A stretch of 64,000 nt of DNA from the NCBI RefSeq assembly GCF_030866745.1, contig NZ_CP133016.1, positions 62,001 through 126,000 on the forward strand, in the 5' to 3' direction. Shown one piece after another: positions 33,546 through 44,653 of this stretch; position 1 is the stretch's first letter; every line of letters starts with the position of its first letter. Made by a program: the position numbers and the translations under genes. This DNA is from Sphingomonas flavescens. GTDB taxonomy: Bacteria; Pseudomonadota; Alphaproteobacteria; Sphingomonadales; Sphingomonadaceae. Under the pieces are notes generated by a model. That model had not been told where the DNA came from, did not search any database, and was given only the letters and a program-made list of their open reading frames with translations.

Positions 33546-33629
33546 TCAAGACTCCCTATATATTGCGATCTGGACCGGTTTGCCCGGTTCGCAAATCGCG
33601 CGGACAATAGTCTGAAGCAGGACGCTCCA

Positions 33630-34295
33630 TCAAGACTCTTTGCACTGGCCACCCAACGCATTGAGAAAAGACGGAAAACTGCGCTTCAAGGCGTCATCAA
33701 CCCGCATCATCGGAATTTGTTTCCCAAGTTGCGCCAGGCTGGTGACTCCGAAGTCGGCGATTCCGCAGGGGACGATTCCGCCGAAGTGCGACAGGTCGGG
33801 CGCGACGTTGAGCGCGAAGCCGTGGAGCGTCACCCAACGCTTCACGCGTACGCCCAGAGCGCCAATTTTCGCTTCCTGGACGCCCTCGCCAACCCAGATG
33901 CCGATCCGGCCCTCCGCTCGGTGGGCCTCGACGCCGAATTCGGCCAGCGTGTGGATCATCCAGCCTTCCAGCGCATGAACGAAGCAGCGAATGTCGCGGC
34001 CACGGCGGTCGAGATCGAGCATGACGTAGCCCACGCGTTGACCGGGTCCGTGGTAGGTATAGCGGCCGCCGCGGCCCGCTTCGAAGACCGGGAAACGTTC
34101 GGGATTCATCAATTCGGACGGGTCGGCGCTGGTCCCGGCCGTGAACAGCGGCGGATGTTCGAGCAACCAGATGCATTCGCGGGCTTCGCCGGCGCGGATG
34201 GCCGCCACCCGCGCTTCCATGAAGGCTAGCGCTTCCTGATAAGGTACAGGCTCGCTGCTGACCCGCCATTCGATGTCGTTGATGTTGCTGTTCAC
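33630..34295 (-). CDS. lipB: Lipoyl(octanoyl) transferase LipB
   Basis: LipB transfers the octanoyl group from acyl carrier protein to lipoyl domains. The 221-residue protein contains the [13 protein letters not shown] substrate-binding motif, the lysine in [17 protein letters not shown] and the acyl-thioester cysteine in GGIVPCGI. The start is a GTG without an obvious ribosome binding site. It is divergent from the membrane-protein gene with 94 bp between starts. Confidence 0.94.
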   Translation of the reverse strand: MNSNINDIEWRVSSEPVPYQEALAFMEARVAAIRAGEARECIWLLEHPPLFTAGTSADPSELMNPERFPVFEAGRGGRYTYHGPGQRVGYVMLDLDRRGRDIRCFVHALEGWMIHTLAEFGVEAHRAEGRIGIWVGEGVQEAKIGALGVRVKRWVTLHGFALNVAPDLSHFGGIVPCGIADFGVTSLAQLGKQIPMMRVDDALKRSFPSFLNALGGQCKES

Positions 34296-34389
34296 GGGCG
34301 GGACATGGCGAGCAGCGCTGGGGAGGGCAAGCGTTGCGCGGCGCTGTCGCTCACCGCATAACGGCCGCAAGGTTCTAGAGGGGTGTTTG

Positions 34390-35211
34390 ATGCGCAGACT
34401 GTCGATTTCGGCGGCGTGGGACGAAAGCAAGGCGATCTTCGCGCGGGATGGGCAGTTGCTGATGGCCGTCGCGCTGGCGCTGGTGGCGCTTCCCTCGGCA
34501 ATCAACGGCTTGTTAAATCCCGGCGGTGTCAGCGCCAGCGAGACGCCGTGGTGGATCGACCTCATCGCAGTCATTGCGTCGCTCGTGGCGCTGGGCGGGC
34601 AATTGGCGCTGATCCGGCTCGCGCTCGGCCCATCGATCACAGTCGGCGGCGCAATCGCGCACGGCATGCGCCGACTGCCAATCTACTTTCTTGCGGTTTT
34701 GATGCTGGTGATCGCGCTGTTCCTGGCGGCCGTTCCGCTGGCATTCCTGCTGAGCGCGCTAGGCGTCCCGATCAATCAGCGGCCGGTGCCGATGAGTCCT
34801 GCATTGAGTTTCGTATCGATCGCGGTCCTGATCGCCATCATCGCGATTGGCGTCCGGCTGATCATGTCATCGTCCGTTGCCAGTGCGGAAGACGTCGGGC
34901 CGATCCAGATCATCAAGCGCAGCTGGGCGCTGACCTCGGGAAATTTCTGGCCGTTGCTCGGCTTTCTGCTGATGTTTCTGGTGGCGACGATCATCCTTCT
35001 GACGGCGATCGGCAGCGCCACTAACGTCGTAGTTCGGCTGACCCTAGGGCCCGCACAACCGTTATCGGCGGCGGCGCTGGTGGTGGCGCTCGTTTCGGCC
35101 CTAGTCAGTGCGGCGGTCACGACGGTTTTCGCCGTCATGCTGGCGCGGATCTACCTTCAGCTGGCGGGGCGCAGTGGCGCCGAGGTCGGAGTTCCGAGCA
35201 GCGGGATCTGA
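34390..35211 (+). CDS. Hypothetical six-helix membrane protein
   Basis: This 273-residue integral membrane protein has about six hydrophobic segments. The soluble loop [24 protein letters not shown] resembles the membrane domain seen in glycerophosphodiester-phosphodiesterase-like and UPF0259-type proteins (the I-x-RSW-LT-GNFW pattern). GAGGGG precedes the ATG. No enzymatic motif is present. The last 55 bp overlap the convergent GNAT gene. Confidence 0.75.
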   Translation: MRRLSISAAWDESKAIFARDGQLLMAVALALVALPSAINGLLNPGGVSASETPWWIDLIAVIASLVALGGQLALIRLALGPSITVGGAIAHGMRRLPIYFLAVLMLVIALFLAAVPLAFLLSALGVPINQRPVPMSPALSFVSIAVLIAIIAIGVRLIMSSSVASAEDVGPIQIIKRSWALTSGNFWPLLGFLLMFLVATIILLTAIGSATNVVVRLTLGPAQPLSAAALVVALVSALVSAAVTTVFAVMLARIYLQLAGRSGAEVGVPSSGI

Positions 35212-35783
35212 GGAGCGCAGTCGGGCGGCAGCACGCCAAGCAGCCGCGGGTCGGGGAAGCGTTCGAGCGCTCTTTTATAAGGTCTGAAGCCGGCACGCTC
35301 GTAAGCCGACAGGGCTGCGGGGTGATCGAGCGAGCAGGTGTGGACGTGGACGCGGGTCACGCCGGGGCGCCAGGCGCGCTTAACCGCCTCTGCCAGCAAC
35401 CATTTGCCATGCCCTTGGCCGGCCAGTTCCGGCACCAAGCCGACGAAGGCGAGTTCGCACGCGCCGGCTTCGCGATAATCGAGTTCCAGGAGGCCAACCT
35501 CTTGGCCCGCGTCATCCGCCACGGCGAAGACGTGCACTGCAGGATCGTGGACAATTGCGGCGAGCGCGGCGTCGTCGCGAATCAGTCGTGAAAACCACAG
35601 CCAATGTGCGCCGACCTTGCGGAACAACGCACGATAGTTGTCCAGCATCGGCGGCTGCCAGCGGCAGAGCCGCAAGTCGCTCGTGAGGATTTCGAGATGT
35701 GGCTGTGATCGCATTTCAAGAAAGGTGACCAGCGCGACGAGTTCGCCGTCGGCCACCGGTTCGTAAGCCAAGCCTATTTCCAC
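35157..35783 (-). CDS. GNAT family N-acetyltransferase
   Basis: This 208-residue protein contains a GNAT domain with the acetyl-CoA site LAFVGLVPELAGQGHGKWLL and the C-terminal NPxAxxxYERxGF-like LDHPAALSAYERAGF. The target amine is unknown. It starts at a GTG inside the end of hemF (10-bp overlap), so translation is coupled to heme biosynthesis. Confidence 0.87.
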   Translation of the reverse strand: MEIGLAYEPVADGELVALVTFLEMRSQPHLEILTSDLRLCRWQPPMLDNYRALFRKVGAHWLWFSRLIRDDAALAAIVHDPAVHVFAVADDAGQEVGLLELDYREAGACELAFVGLVPELAGQGHGKWLLAEAVKRAWRPGVTRVHVHTCSLDHPAALSAYERAGFRPYKRALERFPDPRLLGVLPPDCAPQIPLLGTPTSAPLRPAS

Positions 35784-36616
35784 CGCGCGAGTGGCGGTAG
35801 GCTCATCAGGATCGCGTCGATATTGCCGCCCGTCTTGAGGCCGAACAGGGTACCGCGGTCGTAGAGCAGGTTAAACTCGACGTAGCGGCCGCGGAAGGTC
35901 AGCAGGCGATCGAGATCGGCGTCGTCGAAGGGCGTGTCCATCCGCTTGCGGACTATCTGGGGGAAGATGTCGAGGAAGGCTTCGCCGACATCTCGGGTGA
36001 AAGCGAAATGCTCGTCGAAATGACCTTCGAGATGATCGTAAAAAATGCCGCCGACCCCGCGCGCGACGTTGCGGTGCGGTAGCCAGAAATACTCCTCGGC
36101 CCACTTTGAGAAGCGCGGATAGAAGGTTGGATCGTGCGCGGCGCAGGCTGCTCGAAGCCGCGCATGAAAGGCCTCGGTGTCCTCATGGTTGGGGATGGCG
36201 GGGTTGAGGTCGGCGCCGCCGCCAAACCATCGCTTGGTCGTCGTGAGGAAGCGCGTATTCATGTGCACGGCGGGGACGTGCGGATTTGCCATGTGCGCAA
36301 CGAGGCTAATGCCCGTGGCAAAGAAGCTCGGATCCTGATCGGCGCCCGGAATGCTTTTCGCGAATTCGGGGCTAAACGTGCCTCCGACGGTCGAAACGTT
36401 GACTCCGACCTTCTCGAACACCTTGCCGGCCATCTGGCCGCGCACGCCGCCTCCGCCGGGCTCGCCGCTTGCGTCGGTGCGGTCCCATGGCGTGTAGACA
36501 AAGGACGCGTCCGATCCCGCTTCGCGCTCGATCGCTTCGAATTCGGCACAGATCCGGTCGCGAAGGGATTCGAACCAGTCGCGGGAAGCCTGCTGTTGTG
36601 CGTCAAGCTCGATCAT
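35774..36616 (-). CDS. hemF: Oxygen-dependent coproporphyrinogen III oxidase
   Basis: HemF carries out the aerobic oxidative decarboxylation of coproporphyrinogen III to protoporphyrinogen IX. The 280-residue protein has GVNVSTVGGTFSPEFAKSIPG, the WFGGGADLNP motif, FSKWAEEYFWLPHRNVARGVGGIFYD, and GRYVEFNLLYDRGT near the end. The ATG before IELDAQQQ is the start; the open frame extends 43 codons upstream without similarity. The GNAT gene follows with overlapping ends. Confidence 0.95.
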   Translation of the reverse strand: MIELDAQQQASRDWFESLRDRICAEFEAIEREAGSDASFVYTPWDRTDASGEPGGGGVRGQMAGKVFEKVGVNVSTVGGTFSPEFAKSIPGADQDPSFFATGISLVAHMANPHVPAVHMNTRFLTTTKRWFGGGADLNPAIPNHEDTEAFHARLRAACAAHDPTFYPRFSKWAEEYFWLPHRNVARGVGGIFYDHLEGHFDEHFAFTRDVGEAFLDIFPQIVRKRMDTPFDDADLDRLLTFRGRYVEFNLLYDRGTLFGLKTGGNIDAILMSLPPLARWK

Positions 36617-36731
36617 CGAGCCGCGGATGAAAGCGAAGTAATCATGCGTCAAGCCGCTGTTGAACCGGCTTGCCCCAAGCGGCTGTAGACAGGGACCTTG
36701 GCCGCGAGGACGCGCGGCGCGGAGATTAAAG

Positions 36732-37154
36732 ATGCGGGTACTCACGACGATCCTGGGCTGTGCAGCGGGCCTCCTGACAGTTCAGGCAAGTGCGGCGCCA
36801 TTGGCCGGCAGCGAGATCACGCCCCTGACTCGGCAGCAGGCCGTCCAGCGCGCCGATGCCCTGTTCGACCAGTTCGACCTAAATCGCGACGGTTTCATCA
36901 GCCGCGACGAGGCGGCTTCCGCGGGCGGCCGCCTGATGATGCAGCGCGCAATGACGGGCCGCGATGTCGCGCCGGGCATTGGCGGCCACACCCTGAAGTT
37001 CATGGAGCACACCTTTGCCGGGATGGAGCGCGTCGACCGCAAGCAGTTCGAGCAGGCGATGCTGACCCATTTCGACCAGATGGACGTCAATCACGACGGT
37101 ATATTGAGCGTTGCCGAGCGGACGGGATCGTCGACCCAGCTCAGCAGCCGCTAG
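36732..37154 (+). CDS. Exported EF-hand protein, copy 1
   Basis: This 140-residue protein has a signal peptide (MRVLTTILGCAAGLLTVQASA) and two EF-hand loops, DLNRDGFISRDE and DVNHDGILSVAE. These have the spacing of calcium-binding loops. GGAG lies before the ATG. The next gene encodes a protein of exactly the same length and layout, so the two are tandem duplicates. Likely a periplasmic calcium-binding protein; role unknown. Confidence 0.82.
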   Translation: MRVLTTILGCAAGLLTVQASAAPLAGSEITPLTRQQAVQRADALFDQFDLNRDGFISRDEAASAGGRLMMQRAMTGRDVAPGIGGHTLKFMEHTFAGMERVDRKQFEQAMLTHFDQMDVNHDGILSVAERTGSSTQLSSR

Positions 37155-37234
37155 CGGAATTTCATGATCCGGTAAGCGGCGGTTCACGCGCCGCGCGGCA
37201 GTCCGTGCGCAGTAAGGCAAGTCGGGAAGAGATT

Positions 37235-37657
37235 ATGAAAGTTTTGCATGTTGCAACGGCGGCCGTCGCCGTCGGCTTTTCGACCCTAGCAATGGCTCAA
37301 ACATCGCCGCCGGCCGTCCAAGCGCCGAACGCGCAGCGCGACCTGACGCGTGCCGAGGCCAAGCAGCGCGCGGACCTGATGTTCAGCCGGTTCGACATGA
37401 ACAAGGACGGCACGGTAACCAAAGCCGAAGCTGAGCAAGAGACGGCGCAGTATGAGGCCTCGCGCGGAGACGACGGGCGTGGTGCGGGCAGGATGGGTCG
37501 GATGATCGACCGGGCTTTCGGTACGGCGCAGTCGATGACGCTGGCTCAGTTCGAAGTGCAGGCGCTGGCGCGGTTCGACGCGATGGACCTCAATCACGAC
37601 GGCACGGTGACGGCGGCCGAACGCGCGCAGCTGCGCGCCCAGCGCCAGGGTCAGTAA
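37235..37657 (+). CDS. Exported EF-hand protein, copy 2
   Basis: This 140-residue paralogue of the preceding gene has a signal peptide (MKVLHVATAAVAVGFSTLAMA) and EF-hand loops DMNKDGTVTKAE and DLNHDGTVTAAE, with a shared QRADxxFxxFD segment before the first loop. The loops carry the Asp/Asn and Gly expected for calcium. The pair has diverged well beyond recent duplication. The stop overlaps the convergent HTH gene by 7 bp. Confidence 0.82.
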   Translation: MKVLHVATAAVAVGFSTLAMAQTSPPAVQAPNAQRDLTRAEAKQRADLMFSRFDMNKDGTVTKAEAEQETAQYEASRGDDGRGAGRMGRMIDRAFGTAQSMTLAQFEVQALARFDAMDLNHDGTVTAAERAQLRAQRQGQ

Positions 37658-37866
37658 ACGCGCCGCTGCGCGTTCACGAGCATCCGTAAGAGCATGGCGA
37701 CGGGGCGGGGGACACCGACCTTGCCCTCGAGCCACAGGCTGACCGCCGAGCGTGAGACGCCGATCGCCTGGGCCAGGTCGTTCTGCGTCCGATAGCCGAG
37801 GCTGCGCATTGCGCCGCGCAGCTCGTCGGGCGACATGGACGCCAGCATTTCTCGATTGTCGGTCAC
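37651..37866 (-). CDS. Small helix-turn-helix protein (71 aa)
   Basis: This is a Cro/C1-type HTH: TQNDLAQAIGVSRSAVSLWLEGKVGVP is a standard XRE recognition helix region occupying the middle of a 71-residue protein. It begins 9 bp after the glnB stop on the same strand and is probably co-transcribed with it. DNA target unknown; possibly a plant- or phage-like Cro remnant, but the frame is intact. Confidence 0.78.
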   Translation of the reverse strand: MTDNREMLASMSPDELRGAMRSLGYRTQNDLAQAIGVSRSAVSLWLEGKVGVPRPVAMLLRMLVNAQRRVY

Positions 37867-37875
37867 GCGGGCGTC

Positions 37876-38241
<366 letters not shown>

Positions 38242-38286
38242 CTAATGCCCAATCCCCGCCTCATTTGAAAGGCAGTCGGCGCCGAT

Positions 38287-39018
38287 ATGAAAGCCATCAT
38301 TCTTTCGGCCGGACAGGGCTCGCGGCTCGGCGGGCTAGTCAGCGACCGGCCCAAGTGCCTGATCGACTTCAATGGGCGCACCTTGCTCGACCGGCAGCTG
38401 GACACGCTGGCGGCTAATGGGATCGATGAAGCGGTGGTCGTCACCGGCTTCAAGGATGACCGGATCGAGGAAGCGCTGGCGAAGCGCGGACGAGGCCCGC
38501 GCGTGCGGACGATCTTCAATCCCTTCTACAAGGTCGCGGACAATACCGGCTCGCTTTACATGGCGCGCGACGAACTCGCCGGCGACTGCCTGGTGTGGAA
38601 CGGCGACACATTGGTGTCCGACGCGCTGATGAAGCGGGTGGTGGCGAACGACCAGCCCGGGATCTGCGTCACCATCGACCGCAAACCCACTTACGACGAC
38701 GATGACATGAAGGTCGTCGAGGACGGCGGGCAGCTGAAGGCGATCGGCAAGCGGCTGAGCGAGGGCGTCAACGCGGAGTCGATCGGGCTGTTAGCCTTTC
38801 GGGCCGGGGGTGCGGAGCGGTTTCGGACGGCGATCGAGCAGGCGCTACGCACGCCCGAGGGCACGACGATCTGGTATCTGCGGGTCATTCATCACCTCGC
38901 CCAGTCGAGCGACGTGTGGACGCTGGACATCAACGGCGAAGAATGGGGCGAGGTCGATTTCCCACCCGACGTGGAGGCAGCGCGTTCGTTGACTGCGCGG
39001 TGGGAGGCGATGGCCTGA
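38287..39018 (+). CDS. Sugar-/choline-phosphate nucleotidyltransferase family protein
   Basis: This 243-residue single-domain NTP transferase has an N-terminal LSAGQGSRLGGLVSDRPKCL nucleotide-binding loop, and NGDT is seen in LVWNGDTLVSD. The short length and the NTGSLYMA motif resemble LicC-type phosphocholine cytidylyltransferases and related sugar-phosphate enzymes. The substrate is not determined. The stop overlaps the ATG of the following hydrolase gene by one base. Confidence 0.82.
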   Translation: MKAIILSAGQGSRLGGLVSDRPKCLIDFNGRTLLDRQLDTLAANGIDEAVVVTGFKDDRIEEALAKRGRGPRVRTIFNPFYKVADNTGSLYMARDELAGDCLVWNGDTLVSDALMKRVVANDQPGICVTIDRKPTYDDDDMKVVEDGGQLKAIGKRLSEGVNAESIGLLAFRAGGAERFRTAIEQALRTPEGTTIWYLRVIHHLAQSSDVWTLDINGEEWGEVDFPPDVEAARSLTARWEAMA

Positions 39019-39680
39019 TGGAGGCGCTGCGCATCCCGGTCGGAGATGGCAGTGTCTCGGCGCTGCTGATCCGGCCAGATGACGCAAAGGCCCTGTTCGT
39101 CTTCGCCCATGGTGCTGGCGCGGGAATATCGCATCGCTCGATGCAGTCGAACGCGCAAGGGCTGTCGGCGCGCGGGATTGCGACGTTGCGCTACCAGTTC
39201 CCATACATGGAGCGCGGGTCGAAGCGCGTCGACGCGCCCAAGGCCGCACATGCCGCGGTGCGCGCCGCGGTCACAGAAGCGGCGCGGCTGGCGCCTGACT
39301 TGCCGCTGTTCGCCGGCGGGCGGTCGTTCGGTGGACGGATGACGTCGCAGGCGCAGGCCATCGAACCGTTGCCGGGGGTGCGCGGGCTGATCTTCATCGG
39401 CTTCCCGCTTCACCCCGCGGGCAAGCCGGGCATCGAGCGCGCCGAGCATCTGGCGCACGTCGCGGTTCCGATGCTGTTCGTGTCCGGCGAACGCGATGCG
39501 CTGGCCGAGATGGAACTGCTGAAGCCGGTCGTCGAGCGCTTGGGCGAGCGGGCCACGCTGAAAGTCATCGCCGACGCCGATCACAGCTTGAAAGTACCGG
39601 CGCGCAGCGGGCGAACGAGCATTCAGTCCGAAAACGACGCACTCGACGCCGTCGAGGCGTGGATTTCCGGATTGATTTAG
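39018..39680 (+). CDS. Alpha/beta hydrolase, dienelactone-hydrolase/Tex30-like
   Basis: This 220-residue alpha/beta hydrolase has an oxyanion-type HGAGAG motif, nucleophile region GGRSFGGRM (G-x-S-x-G), an aspartate in SGERDALAEM and a histidine in DADHSLKVP. This matches the KANL3/Tex30-like family. It is translationally coupled to the nucleotidyltransferase and ends in a 4-bp overlap with the convergent thioesterase. Confidence 0.85.
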   Translation: MEALRIPVGDGSVSALLIRPDDAKALFVFAHGAGAGISHRSMQSNAQGLSARGIATLRYQFPYMERGSKRVDAPKAAHAAVRAAVTEAARLAPDLPLFAGGRSFGGRMTSQAQAIEPLPGVRGLIFIGFPLHPAGKPGIERAEHLAHVAVPMLFVSGERDALAEMELLKPVVERLGERATLKVIADADHSLKVPARSGRTSIQSENDALDAVEAWISGLI

Positions 39681-40069
39681 GCGCTGGGGGGCAGGAAGCG
39701 CGCCACGATATCTCGCGCGAGCCGCGCTGGGCGTAGGCTTGCCGCGTCGAGGCAGCACCAGGTGCTCTGAATTTCGCTCAGCACGTCGTCGCCGCGGCGC
39801 AGGACGGTGCGGAAGAAGGCGCGGGCGCCCTGGACCTTCTCGGCGATCACTTCCGCGACGACATTGTCCTGCAGGAACGTCGGCTTGAGGTACGTGATCT
39901 CGTGCTTCATCGCGACCCACAGGTGCGCCGCGACCGCGCTGGGCGGGGCAACGGTGCTCCAGTAATCGACCACCGCTTCCTGCACCCACTTGAGGTATAC
40001 GGCATTGTTGACGTGACCCATGTGGTCGATGTCGGCCGGCAGGATCGCAACTGGGTGGCGGAACGTCAC
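39677..40069 (-). CDS. Hotdog-fold acyl-CoA thioesterase (YbgC/FadM type)
   Basis: This 130-residue protein has the catalytic motif DIDHMGHVNNAVYLKW, in which the first acidic residue and the HVNNxxY segment define 4-hydroxybenzoyl-CoA-thioesterase-like enzymes. It probably hydrolyses a short or aromatic acyl-CoA. It is convergent with the hydrolase and has its own promoter region of about 95 bp, shared back to back with the end of the M1/ABC gene. Confidence 0.87.
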   Translation of the reverse strand: MTFRHPVAILPADIDHMGHVNNAVYLKWVQEAVVDYWSTVAPPSAVAAHLWVAMKHEITYLKPTFLQDNVVAEVIAEKVQGARAFFRTVLRRGDDVLSEIQSTWCCLDAASLRPARLARDIVARFLPPSA

Positions 40070-40165
40070 AAATCACCTCGAATCAAGCGTTTGCACGCTC
40101 TCATCCGCTGACATTTGTGTCAATAACGTGAAGGCTACAGGTTAACGTTGTGGCGACCGCGCGGC

Positions 40166-43100
40166 TCAGCCCGTCGTTACGTCTTTCACGTTATCGTCCG
40201 AGTTGCGGTCGATGTAGAAGTTGTAGGGATCGATGCCCGCGAACTTCGGCTTCACCTTGCTATGCAGGACGATCTTCTGCGTGCCGCTGACGATTGGCCG
40301 CTGCTCCATGACCACCACGTCCTTCGACGAGAATTCGCCAAGGCCCGGACGCGCTTCGAATAGGCCGACCTCGATCGGCTCAGCGAGCCGCGCCTTGGTC
40401 TCTTTGCCTTTGGCGTCGGCATAGAATTTGTCGGCCTTGACGGTGAGAATGGTGGTCCAGCCGTCACCGTCCTTCTTGGTCGAAGCGTCCACGACCTTGA
40501 GATCGTAGAGCGTGATGCGCTCAAACAGGTCGGTGATCAGTTGTTGCTGCTCGGGCGTCTTCGCTTCCTTGCGGAACTCATCGACCAGATCGACCGAGCG
40601 CTCGTAAGGCGCACCCTTGAAGCGGAAGCGGGCGAGGAAGCGCGAGAGGGCGCGATCGACTGCGGCTTCGCCGAGCCGTTCCTGCAGCAGGTACATGACC
40701 ACCGCACCCTTGCGGTAATGGATGTAGGGCTGGTTCTCGACGCGTTCGAGCGGGACTTCGCCGACGACCTCCGACTGGCGGTTCCGCAGGTAACTATCGA
40801 GCTCGTACTTGAGGAAGCGGCGGATCTTATCCGGGCCGTACATGTGCTTCATCACCATCAGCGCGGAATATTGAGCCAGCGTCTCGCTGGTCATCGTGCC
40901 GCCCTGCATGTCGGCGCCGATCACCTGGTGCGCCCAATATTGGTGCGCCATCTCGTGCGCGACGACATAGGTCGTCCAGTCGATCTTGGTGGGATCGTTG
41001 GTGTTGGCGTTGAAGCCGATCGATTCCGAATAGGGCATCGTCCCAGCGAAGGCCTGGGCGAAACTGTTGTAGCCGGGGAATTCGACGATCCGGGCGTAGT
41101 TGAACTGGTACGGCCCGAAGTGCGCCCGATAATAGTCGAGCGCGTCGCCCATCGCGGTGAGCATCTTGGCGACGTTCCAGTCGTGGCCCGGGTTGTAATA
41201 GACTTGAAGCTGCAGGCCGTTGTGATCGCGCGTCGCGACCTTGTACCGCGCCGACTGGATCGAGAAGAAATTCAGGATCGGCGCGCCGCTAATGAAGTGG
41301 GCGGTCCGGCGGCCGTTGGCGGTGTTGTCGGACACGCGGTTGCCGGGGGCGATCGGCGTCTGATCCGCGTCGGTGGTCAGCGTGATGTCGGATGTCGTCC
41401 AGTCGCTGCCGATGTAGTTGCGGGCGGTCGCCGATAGGTCTTCGAGCTTGGCCATGCGCAATTCGGGCGGCAGGCCCTGGCGGCGGCGCTTGGCGCGATC
41501 GTCGAGTAGATTCTGCCGGTTCATGCCGATGATCGGCGCGAAGTCGAAATTATTGGGGAAGGTGCCGTTCTCGATGACGTCCGTGGCGGGCGCGCCCGCG
41601 CGGAAGCCGCGGCGCCATAGCTGCGAGGCGAAGGCCAGCGTGGCGTGCGCGCCGGGCTGTAGCGGCTGCTCAAAGCGGAAGATCCGATAGCCAAAGCGCT
41701 TGTCGTAGGAGACGAGCTTCGCGCCGCTCAGCTCAAGCCGGTCGTAGGTAGTGTCCTGCTCGCCCTGGCGGATGTGGACGTCGCGGATCGGCACCCGCGT
41801 ATTGTTGACGAGGTCGTAGTTGCCGACCGCGATCAAGCGGCGCTGCTGCGGGAACAGTTGCACGTCGAGCTTCACATGCGCGATCGAGGGCTGCGGCAGC
41901 TTTTCGAACTTGAGATACTTCTTCTCATAGTCCGCCGCATATTTCTCGGCGTCTTCGGACGTGAAGTAGCGGTTGAGCTGCTTGATGTTGTGGTAGCCGT
42001 AAACACCCGTCGCGGCCATCGCTACCGCGGCGACGCCCGCAATGGCCAGCGGCGTACCCGTCGCGTGACGCAGCATCCGGCGAGACCGCACGCGGAGGCC
42101 AAGATCGGTGCCGCGCGGCCAGAGCAGATGCGCGATGACGATCAGGATGACTCCGAACAGCAGCCAGTAGGCGCGGAAGACCATCGCGCCGATCCAGAAG
42201 CTGCCCTGGCCGTTGAAGTCGCTGAGCGGAACACTGGGGTTGCCGCCATAGCTGTAAAGCGGGTTCGACCAGCCCATGTTCTGCAGGAAGATCCCGCCGA
42301 CGAACCACACGAAGAGCAGTCCCCAGCCGACATATTTGTTGGGGCTGAGCACCTGGAAGAAGACGCCGAGAATGGCGATCTGCAGCATGTCCAGCGCGAA
42401 AGGAAAGATGAACCAGCTGAAGAATGAGCCGAGCCCGAGCGTGCGCGCGCCGCCGATCGCCATGAAGGCAATGCCCATCAACGCGGACGCCACGTTGACG
42501 ATGACGAGGATAAGGAAGATCGCGATGATCTTCGGAATGGTCATCACCCAGCTTGGAACGGCGGTGGAATCGACGATCTCGTTGATCTTGCGGTCGCGCT
42601 CGCGCCAGACCAGTTCGCCGCTGTAGAAAGCGGTGATCATCAGGACGAACAACGCAGACCCGCCCATCACGCCGGTGATGGTGGCGGCGACGGTCGGGTG
42701 GTCAGCGGTGCCGTAGGTCGATTGCGCGAACCACAGCACGATGCCGGTGAAGGTCATGGCGAGAAGCGTCAGCACGATGAGCCCCGGGCTGGTCACCACC
42801 TGCTGAACTTCGATGCTAAGTCGCGAGAGAAATTGGGTTGTGCGCGAGGGTGTTGCGTCCCGAGCCACGACCCTGCCGCCGTCCAGCGCGGCCGGTGCGT
42901 CGGCGAAGCCAGTGTCGCGCGACTTCCGCTTGGCGAGACGCCGCAGCTTCCAACGCGACGGTGCGCGCTCGGTCATTGTAAAGCGCCACAGGGTCAGGCC
43001 GAGGAAGGCGAGCCCGAGCAGAATCGCGAAGATGCGGTTGAACAGCAGGTTGCCGCTGAGCTCGATGAGGCGACTATTGAGCTCGCTTTGAGTCCAATAG

Positions 43101-43762
43101 CGGGTGGCTTCCTCCAGAGCGCCTGTACCCATGGGCTCCCAGCGGGACAGGATCTCGCGATATTCGACTTTGGGGCCGAGCACGCTGGTGGTGATCATGT
43201 AGCCCATGACCAACACGATCGCGGAAACATAGGCCGCCATCATCGAACGGAGCGTAGTCGCGAGCGCGAACAGGACGGCGCAGATGAGGAAGATGTTCGG
43301 GATCGCGAAGATCAGGAACGGCCAGAGGTAATAGGATGCAACCTGCGGGCCGACCGTCTCGGTATCGACCCAGGGCATGATCGAGCCGGCCCACATGCCG
43401 GCGGGGATCGACAGATAGCCGAGCCAGGCAACGAACAGCCCGCCGAGGAAGCGGCCGATGACGATCTGGCGCGGCGTGACCGAGGTCGCGCGGATGATCG
43501 GCGCGAAGCCGGTCGCGTCATCGCGGACGATGGCATTCGCGACGAAGGCGGTGATGACGAACAGATAGAAGAGCGAAAAGACCGCCGTCGCGATGGCGAT
43601 TGCGTTCGGCGCATTCTCATGGACGCCGCCGGGGGTGCCGATGCTGACGTTCTCGCTGGACGTGATGCCGAAGCCGAGGAGGAAGAAGATGGCGACCGCG
43701 ACCCAGAAGACCGGGTTGCGAAGCTGGTAGCGGACCTCGAAGCCCGTGATGCCAAGCAGCAT
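40166..43762 (-). CDS. ABC-2 permease fused to an M1 aminopeptidase
   Basis: This very large 1198-residue membrane protein starts with two ABC-2 permease-like halves (multiple helices over about residues 1-570). A C-terminal periplasmic-type M1 metallopeptidase follows, with zinc motif H936-EMA-H940 and the downstream ligand E959 in SETLAQY. The ATPase partner is the gene 12 bp upstream on the same strand. Such fusions occur in sphingomonads and xanthomonads. The arrangement suggests coupling of transport with peptide cleavage at the outer face of the inner membrane; the substrate is unknown. Confidence 0.9.
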   Translation of the reverse strand: MLLGITGFEVRYQLRNPVFWVAVAIFFLLGFGITSSENVSIGTPGGVHENAPNAIAIATAVFSLFYLFVITAFVANAIVRDDATGFAPIIRATSVTPRQIVIGRFLGGLFVAWLGYLSIPAGMWAGSIMPWVDTETVGPQVASYYLWPFLIFAIPNIFLICAVLFALATTLRSMMAAYVSAIVLVMGYMITTSVLGPKVEYREILSRWEPMGTGALEEATRYWTQSELNSRLIELSGNLLFNRIFAILLGLAFLGLTLWRFTMTERAPSRWKLRRLAKRKSRDTGFADAPAALDGGRVVARDATPSRTTQFLSRLSIEVQQVVTSPGLIVLTLLAMTFTGIVLWFAQSTYGTADHPTVAATITGVMGGSALFVLMITAFYSGELVWRERDRKINEIVDSTAVPSWVMTIPKIIAIFLILVIVNVASALMGIAFMAIGGARTLGLGSFFSWFIFPFALDMLQIAILGVFFQVLSPNKYVGWGLLFVWFVGGIFLQNMGWSNPLYSYGGNPSVPLSDFNGQGSFWIGAMVFRAYWLLFGVILIVIAHLLWPRGTDLGLRVRSRRMLRHATGTPLAIAGVAAVAMAATGVYGYHNIKQLNRYFTSEDAEKYAADYEKKYLKFEKLPQPSIAHVKLDVQLFPQQRRLIAVGNYDLVNNTRVPIRDVHIRQGEQDTTYDRLELSGAKLVSYDKRFGYRIFRFEQPLQPGAHATLAFASQLWRRGFRAGAPATDVIENGTFPNNFDFAPIIGMNRQNLLDDRAKRRRQGLPPELRMAKLEDLSATARNYIGSDWTTSDITLTTDADQTPIAPGNRVSDNTANGRRTAHFISGAPILNFFSIQSARYKVATRDHNGLQLQVYYNPGHDWNVAKMLTAMGDALDYYRAHFGPYQFNYARIVEFPGYNSFAQAFAGTMPYSESIGFNANTNDPTKIDWTTYVVAHEMAHQYWAHQVIGADMQGGTMTSETLAQYSALMVMKHMYGPDKIRRFLKYELDSYLRNRQSEVVGEVPLERVENQPYIHYRKGAVVMYLLQERLGEAAVDRALSRFLARFRFKGAPYERSVDLVDEFRKEAKTPEQQQLITDLFERITLYDLKVVDASTKKDGDGWTTILTVKADKFYADAKGKETKARLAEPIEVGLFEARPGLGEFSSKDVVVMEQRPIVSGTQKIVLHSKVKPKFAGIDPYNFYIDRNSDDNVKDVTTG

Positions 43763-43774
43763 GGGTGTGGCTCC

Positions 43775-44650
<876 letters not shown>

Positions 44651-44653
44651 TGA

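Noticed and set aside
33261..34229. Plus-strand frame across lipoprotein and lipB genes
   Set aside because: It crosses the intergenic region and is antisense to lipB, with no homology pattern.
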